Positions 6,872 to 10,498 of a stretch of DNA of 10,498 nt are shown here, one piece after another; within the stretch, counting starts at the first letter, position 1; each line of letters opens with the position of its first letter. The notes under the pieces were generated by a model that saw nothing but the letters and a program-made list of their open reading frames with translations, had not been told where the DNA came from and searched no databases. The translations under genes were made by a program, and so were the position numbers. This DNA comes from CAZTLE01 sp964614415. GTDB taxonomy: Bacteria > Bacteroidota > Bacteroidia > Flavobacteriales > Flavobacteriaceae. The DNA lies in the NCBI GenBank assembly GCA_964614415.1, contig CAZTLE010000149.1, forward strand, positions 1 to 10,498, given 5' to 3'.

Positions 6872-6897
6872 AAAAAAGGGCGCCTTTAAAACGCCCT
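6872..6897 (-). terminator. Rho-independent terminator of gdhA
   Basis: On the minus strand GGGCG (6896-6892) pairs with CGCCC (6882-6878), closed by one more A-T pair, and is followed by six T (6877-6872). It begins about 35 nt after the gdhA stop and 64 nt before porZ, so it separates gdhA from the porZ operon. Confidence 0.85.
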
Positions 6898-6931
6898 CTT
6901 CCTATTGAATATCTATTGTTCGTTTATTTGC

Positions 6932-8275
6932 TTAAACGACTCCCTGTGCCAGCATGGCATCAGCCACTTTTACAAATCCGGCAACATTGGCTCCTTTCAC
7001 GTAATCTACGTATCCGTCTCCGTCTTTTCCGTACTTTACACAGGCAGCGTGGATATCGTTCATAATTCCGTGTAGTTTTTCGTCTACTTCCTCACGGGTC
7101 CAGCTCAATCGCAACGAGTTTTGGGACATTTCCAGTCCGGAGGTGGCTACACCACCGGCATTAGAAGCTTTTCCTGGCGAGAAGAGTAGTTTGTTGTCAT
7201 GGAAAATCTCTATGGCCTCAGGGGTGCAAGGCATATTAGCACCTTCTCCCACACACATACATCCATTCTTCACAAGGGCTTCTGCACCTGCCTTTTCCAA
7301 TTCGTTCTGAGTAGCACAGGGAAGAGCCACATCGCAAGGAACATTCCATGGGCGTTGCTTTTCAAAGAACTGAGCCGAAGGATACTTATCAACGTACTCC
7401 TTGATTCGACCGCGTTTTACGTTCTTTAACTCCATGACGAAGGCCAATTTTTCTTCATTGATACCTTCCTCATCGTAGATATACCCTCCGGAATCTGATA
7501 GTGTTACCACTTTTCCTCCCAATTGCGTCGCTTTTTCGGCGGCAAACTGGGCTACGTTTCCGGATCCCGAGATAACTACTGTTTTTCCCTGGAAGCTCTC
7601 TCCGCGGGTTTTCAGCATGTTTTGAGCAAAATAAACGTTTCCGTAGCCGGTGGCTTCCGGGCGGATCAATGATCCACCATAGGAACGTCCTTTTCCTGTC
7701 AATACCCCTGTAAATTCATTACGCAGACGCTTATACTGACCAAACAAATAGCCTATTTCACGTCCTCCCACACCGATATCACCGGCAGGAACGTCGGTAT
7801 TAGGGCCAATATGGCGGGCTAATTCGGTCATAAAGCTCTGGCAAAAACGCATTACCTCGGCATCGCTTTTCCCTTTGGGGTTAAAATCGGAACCTCCTTT
7901 ACCACCACCCATTGGCAATGTGGTAAGACTGTTCTTAAATACCTGCTCAAAACCGAGGAACTTAAGAATACTCAGGTTTACGGTTGGATGAAAACGAAGT
8001 CCGCCTTTGTAGGGGCCGATAGCCGAGTTAAACTCGATACGAAACCCTCTGTTTACCTGGGTTTCGCCGTTGTCGTCGGTCCATGGTACACGGAAGATGA
8101 GTGTTCTTTCCGGCTCTACCATCCGCTCCAACAGCTTCTTGTCCTGGTACTTTTCGTTAGCTTCGATAAAAGGGATGACCGTTTCGGCCACTTCGGTCAC
8201 GGCCTGCATGAATTCAGGCTCGTTGGGATTCCTTTTTTCCACTTCGGAAATGAAATCTTTAATGCTTTGTTTCAC
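6932..8275 (-). CDS. gdhA: NADP-type glutamate dehydrogenase
   Basis: The enzyme makes L-glutamate from 2-oxoglutarate and ammonium in the cytoplasm. At 447 residues it has the size of the hexameric bacterial class. Visible active-site residues are K90 in GPYKGGLRFHP, K114, the catalytic K126 in PMGGGKGGSDF, D166 in PAGDIGVGGREIG and S379 in VATSGLEM; the Rossmann turn is SGSGNVAQ (236-243). LSDSGG after the second strand resembles NADP-dependent enzymes, so the cofactor call is by similarity. The start is GTG; no in-frame ATG lies nearby upstream, and the N-terminus EVEKRNPNEPEF aligns with the family from here. It is divergent from the gene at 8516 and followed by its own terminator. Confidence 0.96.
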   Translation of the reverse strand: MKQSIKDFISEVEKRNPNEPEFMQAVTEVAETVIPFIEANEKYQDKKLLERMVEPERTLIFRVPWTDDNGETQVNRGFRIEFNSAIGPYKGGLRFHPTVNLSILKFLGFEQVFKNSLTTLPMGGGKGGSDFNPKGKSDAEVMRFCQSFMTELARHIGPNTDVPAGDIGVGGREIGYLFGQYKRLRNEFTGVLTGKGRSYGGSLIRPEATGYGNVYFAQNMLKTRGESFQGKTVVISGSGNVAQFAAEKATQLGGKVVTLSDSGGYIYDEEGINEEKLAFVMELKNVKRGRIKEYVDKYPSAQFFEKQRPWNVPCDVALPCATQNELEKAGAEALVKNGCMCVGEGANMPCTPEAIEIFHDNKLLFSPGKASNAGGVATSGLEMSQNSLRLSWTREEVDEKLHGIMNDIHAACVKYGKDGDGYVDYVKGANVAGFVKVADAMLAQGVV

Positions 8276-8365
8276 AGAAGTACATTTTTTAAGTCTTGTC
8301 GAAAATAGCCCCGAAAAATTACGAATACAGTAAAATTTGGCGCCTTTATAGTCTTATAATTATGA

Positions 8366-8381
8366 ACAACGCAAACGTTGT
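8366..8381. promoter_or_regulatory. Dyad in the gdhA leader, possible operator
   Basis: ACAACG (8366-8371) and CGTTGT (8376-8381) are exact reverse complements separated by CAAA. The dyad lies just inside the leader predicted from the gdhA promoter at 8425-8395, a position suited to a repressor or an RNA hairpin. No known regulator site is recognised. Confidence 0.4.
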
Positions 8382-8394
8382 AGTAATCTGGGTG

Positions 8395-8425
8395 CAAATA
8401 TAGTATGAATATCCATAGCTTCAAT
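8395..8425 (-). promoter_or_regulatory. Probable gdhA promoter
   Basis: Read on the minus strand, ATTG (8425-8422) is followed after exactly 19 nt by TATATTTG (8402-8395), a perfect match to the Bacteroidota -7 box TAnnTTTG and three of four bases of the -33 box. It would give a leader of about 110 nt before the GTG start. Confidence 0.55.
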
Positions 8426-8464
8426 CACCAAAACATCGATAAAATGGTAATTATCAGGGATAAA

Positions 8465-8495
8465 TTTCGCTGTTAGATATGTTTTTATATATTTG
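8465..8495 (+). promoter_or_regulatory. Probable promoter of the 8516 gene
   Basis: TTTC (8465-8468), 19 nt, then TATATTTG (8488-8495), matching the Bacteroidota -7 consensus fully and the -33 box at three of four bases. Transcription would begin about 14 nt before the ATG. Confidence 0.55.
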
Positions 8496-8515
8496 TTACG
8501 TCTCAATCTAAACCA

Positions 8516-9325
8516 ATGAAAACAATGAATGCCAGAATTTTGCTATTGGTGTTGGTGTTTCTTGTTTGTTCTAAACAGGATATCTATGCCCAATTTGGCT
8601 TCTCTCACGAGATCGGTATAATTAACGGTCCGGTCGCATTCTATTCCGATTACGGACAGCGTTTTGATTTCGAAACAAATTCGGGAAATGTAGGCTATGG
8701 AGTAGGTTTGGTGCATTACATTAACTTCTCCTACAGAGCCGATTGTAATTGCTACACGAAGGACGTTTATTTTAACGATCACTTTAAGATACGGAACGAG
8801 ATAGATTACTGGAAAACCAACCTGCAGCATTTTGGAGAGTGGGTAGATCCGGATCGTACCTCGCCCGGTGCCGATCAGCTCCGCGCCATGCGTGGATCTT
8901 CATCCGTTTTTGAAATTGGTTCTCAATTGGAGTACTTTCCATTGAGTATTAGAGACTTTGCCGCCGGTGGTTACCGCGTGGCCCCATTTATGGCACTTGG
9001 AGTCCACTGGGTAAGTTTTGACCCCGAAGCTTCTTCCTCACTGGGAGAACTGAACAGCCCCCTTACAACCCCACCGAAGTACATTAATAGCTTTCAACAA
9101 GAAAGTGACTCTACCTGGGGTGCCGTAGGAAGTATCGGTATTCGTTACAAGCTTAGCCCGCTTAGTGATCTTATGCTGGAAAGCCGCTGGGTTTTCTATT
9201 TTTCCAACTGGGTGGACGGACTTAACCCGCAACCTGAATTCAATGGAGGAATCCCTGTTCCCGAAAACAAAGCCAACGACTGGATCTACTGGCTAAGTGT
9301 GGGGTATATTTACTATTTAGACTAG
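8516..9325 (+). CDS. Exported, probably outer-membrane protein, unknown function
   Basis: The 269-residue product begins with a signal peptide (about 1-24, LLLVLVFLV then DIYA before QFGF). The mature part alternates short aromatic strands (VGYGVGLVHYINFSY, GAVGSIGIRYKLS, WIYWLSVGYIYYLD) and ends in an aromatic-rich strand, as in small outer-membrane barrels. A CNC motif and an acidic and aromatic stretch (NEIDYWKTNLQHFGEW) stand out. From memory it may belong to a Flavobacteriia family named THC0290_0291 and found next to gdhA; this was not verified. ATG at 8516 is preferred to the one at 8525 because of promoter spacing, but either gives a working signal peptide. It is transcribed away from gdhA and may share regulation with it; that is inference. 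Confidence 0.8.
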   Translation: MKTMNARILLLVLVFLVCSKQDIYAQFGFSHEIGIINGPVAFYSDYGQRFDFETNSGNVGYGVGLVHYINFSYRADCNCYTKDVYFNDHFKIRNEIDYWKTNLQHFGEWVDPDRTSPGADQLRAMRGSSSVFEIGSQLEYFPLSIRDFAAGGYRVAPFMALGVHWVSFDPEASSSLGELNSPLTTPPKYINSFQQESDSTWGAVGSIGIRYKLSPLSDLMLESRWVFYFSNWVDGLNPQPEFNGGIPVPENKANDWIYWLSVGYIYYLD

Positions 9326-9326
9326 A

Positions 9327-9375
9327 GGTTAGTGCGTAGACCTTAGTGGTTAGTTGTTAGTATTGAGTATAAGTC
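9327..9375. repeat. Degenerate heptad repeat, TTAGT type
   Basis: Starting 2 nt after a stop codon, seven consecutive 7-mers read GGTTAGT, GCGTAGA, CCTTAGT, GGTTAGT, TGTTAGT, ATTGAGT, ATAAGTC. The last four to five bases of each are conserved, the first two are free. The period of 7 rules out a conserved coding frame. Confidence 0.75.
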
Positions 9376-9414
9376 TGTATTCTCTGTTCTTATTTTTTAT
9401 TATCTACCCCCCAA

Positions 9415-9456
9415 CTTCAACATTCGTTATTCAGCGTTCGACATTCGATATTCAAC
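9415..9456. repeat. Degenerate heptad repeat, ATTC type, block 1
   Basis: Six consecutive 7-mers: CTTCAAC, ATTCGTT, ATTCAGC, GTTCGAC, ATTCGAT, ATTCAAC. TTC is invariant in positions 2-4 and the last three bases vary. It is followed at 9461-9474 by two 7-mers of another type, ATTGAGT and AGTGAGA. Confidence 0.85.
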
Positions 9457-9514
9457 TAGTATTGAGTAGTGAGACCGGATTCAAGAACCACGAGCCAGGA
9501 AACAGGACTTCATT

Positions 9515-9554
9515 ATTCTTTATTCTTATTTCTATTCTCTATTTTCTCTTCTCC
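9515..9554. repeat. Degenerate heptad repeat, ATTC type, block 2
   Basis: ATTCTTT, ATTCTTA, a 5-nt phase break (TTTCT), then ATTCTCT, ATTTTCT, CTTCTCC. The variable bases are pyrimidine-rich here, unlike block 1. A similar short run lies at 9379-9399 (ATTCTCT, GTTCTTA, TTTTTTA). Confidence 0.6.
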
Positions 9555-9651
9555 CCATAAATACTCCATAACATTAAAAAATTGAATATTGGCGCTTATT
9601 TGGGATTTGAGATATGGATATTGAGAATTGATATGGGAGTCTCTGTTCTTT

Positions 9652-9755
9652 TCTCTATTCTCTGTTTTCCAAATCATTCGTCATTCTCTATTCTTAATTT
9701 TTCGGGGCTATTTTCTCTTCTCTCTATCTTCTATTTTCCAAATCCTTCATCATTC
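9652..9755. repeat. Imperfect 35-nt direct repeat
   Basis: Positions 9652-9686 and 9721-9755 match at 30 of 35 bases, sharing TCTCTAT at the start and TTTTCCAAATC in the middle, 69 nt apart. The first copy runs into four more 7-mers (ATTCGTC, ATTCTCT, ATTCTTA, ATTTTTC at 9676-9703), and the second runs into heptad block 3, so they appear to be duplicated stretches of the same repeat tract. Confidence 0.7.
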
Positions 9756-9786
9756 AACATTATACATTCGACATTCATCATTCAAA
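9745..9786. repeat. Degenerate heptad repeat, ATTC type, block 3
   Basis: Six consecutive 7-mers: CTTCATC, ATTCAAC, ATTATAC, ATTCGAC, ATTCATC, ATTCAAA. It has the same number of units as block 1, again begins with a CTTC unit, and runs directly into the terminator at 9784. Confidence 0.85.
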
Positions 9787-9828
9787 AAGGCCACGTCCTT
9801 TGAAAATCACAAGAACACGGCCTTTTTT
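9784..9828. terminator. Bidirectional terminator between convergent genes
   Basis: AAAAAGGCC (9784-9792) pairs with GGCCTTTTT (9819-9827), with further pairing inside the 26-nt apex (GT/AC, CTT/AAG). Flanking A and T tracts let it work both for the 8516 gene side and for the minus-strand gene ending at 9838, which lies 10 nt away. Confidence 0.85.
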
Positions 9829-9837
9829 ATATAGCGC

Positions 9838-10498
9838 TTAGAAAACAAGCCTTACTCCAATTTTAATGGGGTTTCCGTTGTCGAGCAGAAAGTCAAATCC
9901 GCTTTGCTTTTGCTCATTACTCTCGAACATCATACCTTCCCCGTAAGGATCCATGATCTCAACCGGCATGTCCTCCTTAAACGTGCGTTGCCTCCATGTA
10001 ATAATCGGAATCTCTACACCCACCATTACCCTTGAGCTGATCCTGAAGTTAAGTCCACTGCGAAATACAGCATCAAATCCGGTATATGTTGACTCGAAGC
10101 CAAATACTTCTCTATCTCCGAAGGAATAGTATCCACTCACGCTATTAAGCCACAACAGGTTTCCGGAATCATTGATCGGTGTGAACAGTTCGGCGGTTGG
10201 ACCTACCATAAAGCCGTTCATTTGGAAATCGGTGCCACTCATGGTTTCATAGCCCGCACCTCCTCCTATGTAAAGTCCGCCGTTGCCCATGTCGGCCACA
10301 TGATGAACATAATCGGCAGTAAGGCAAAATCCTGTTGCATCGAACTCATCCTGGAAACCGAATCCGCCGTTCACTCCTACATAGTAGGCCGGTTTCTCAT
10401 CTTCAATATGCATTCCATGGTCTTTTTTCTTTTCCTCCAAGGTCGGACAGCACTTATAATTAAGGAGTTTCAATTGAGGATTCGTAGCCTTCCCAAAA
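9838..10498 (-). CDS. Partial outer-membrane barrel-like protein, unknown function
   Basis: The frame is open to the right edge, so the start and any signal peptide are outside the window; the TTG at 10473 is not a credible start because it falls inside an ordinary coding stretch. The 219 visible residues begin with a basic segment (LLNYKCCPTLEEKKKDHG), then show repeated glycine-rich amphipathic strands (AYYVGVNGGFGF, GGLYIGGGAGYETM, SSRVMVGVEIPIITW) and end in KIGVRLVF. The terminal phenylalanine and strand pattern fit an outer-membrane beta-barrel assembled by BamA. No specific family is recognised. Its transcript ends at the shared terminator at 9784-9828. Confidence 0.75.
   Translation of the reverse strand, partial: FGKATNPQLKLLNYKCCPTLEEKKKDHGMHIEDEKPAYYVGVNGGFGFQDEFDATGFCLTADYVHHVADMGNGGLYIGGGAGYETMSGTDFQMNGFMVGPTAELFTPINDSGNLLWLNSVSGYYSFGDREVFGFESTYTGFDAVFRSGLNFRISSRVMVGVEIPIITWRQRTFKEDMPVEIMDPYGEGMMFESNEQKQSGFDFLLDNGNPIKIGVRLVF

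Larger units (their letters stand above)
9326..9783. other. Gene-free, low-complexity intergenic tract
   Basis: About 460 nt without a credible gene. Short ORFs here translate to low-complexity Phe/Ser/Ile/Leu strings that shift frame with the 7-nt period. Apart from the repeats listed, nothing is recognised. Confidence 0.7.

Noticed and set aside
7988..8333. 106- and 87-residue + ORFs opposite the gdhA start
   Set aside because: Antisense shadows of a highly conserved enzyme, with no independent support.
9354..9834. Three 68-73-residue + ORFs
   Set aside because: Low-complexity Phe/Ser/Ile strings produced by the heptad repeats; a 7-nt period is incompatible with a conserved frame.
9838..10473. 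Complete 211-residue gene starting at TTG 10473
   Set aside because: The frame continues open to the window edge and no signal peptide follows this TTG, so the gene is treated as truncated.

Overview
The window looks like a chromosomal piece from a marine-type member of the Flavobacteriia (Bacteroidota). Three things support this. PorZ, a part of the type IX secretion system, is present. The TonB-dependent receptor has the carboxypeptidase-regulatory-like N-terminal domain usual in this phylum. The promoters that can be recognised fit the Bacteroidota pattern (a -7 box TAnnTTTG about 19 nt after a TTG-like -33 box), and starts generally lack Shine-Dalgarno sequences. The right-hand gene is cut by the window edge.

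Layout. Positions 1-283 hold no recognisable gene, only two AT-rich hairpins. Positions 284-1350 form a dense array of palindromic repeats: seven well-preserved hairpins, one decayed copy and one half copy. They are built on one plan and mostly arranged as head-to-head pairs 6-7 nt apart. A small GIY-YIG endonuclease gene (942-1238) sits between two 93-bp direct copies of such a pair, and a doubtful 50-residue ORF lies in another gap. Next comes a compact minus-strand operon, porZ - recO - TonB-dependent receptor (6808 down to 1349), whose genes overlap by 1 nt or lie 1 nt apart. Upstream of it lies gdhA (minus strand, 8275-6932) with its own terminator and a good promoter. Divergent from gdhA is a gene for an exported, probably outer-membrane, protein (8516-9325). 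The stretch 9326-9786 is gene-free and made largely of degenerate repeats with a 7-nt period. It ends in a bidirectional terminator facing a partial outer-membrane barrel-like gene on the minus strand (9838 to the right edge).

How the genes work together. PorZ belongs to the cell-surface complex that attaches anionic lipopolysaccharide to type IX cargo, RecO works in RecF-pathway recombination repair, and the receptor imports a ligand through the outer membrane. Their tight spacing suggests one transcript, although the functions are not obviously linked. GdhA assimilates ammonium into glutamate.

The two signals most worth following are the GIY-YIG gene enclosed by covarying palindromic repeats, which resembles a mobile or domesticated repeat system like REP/RAYT but with a different nuclease, and the heptad-periodic intergenic DNA at 9327-9786.
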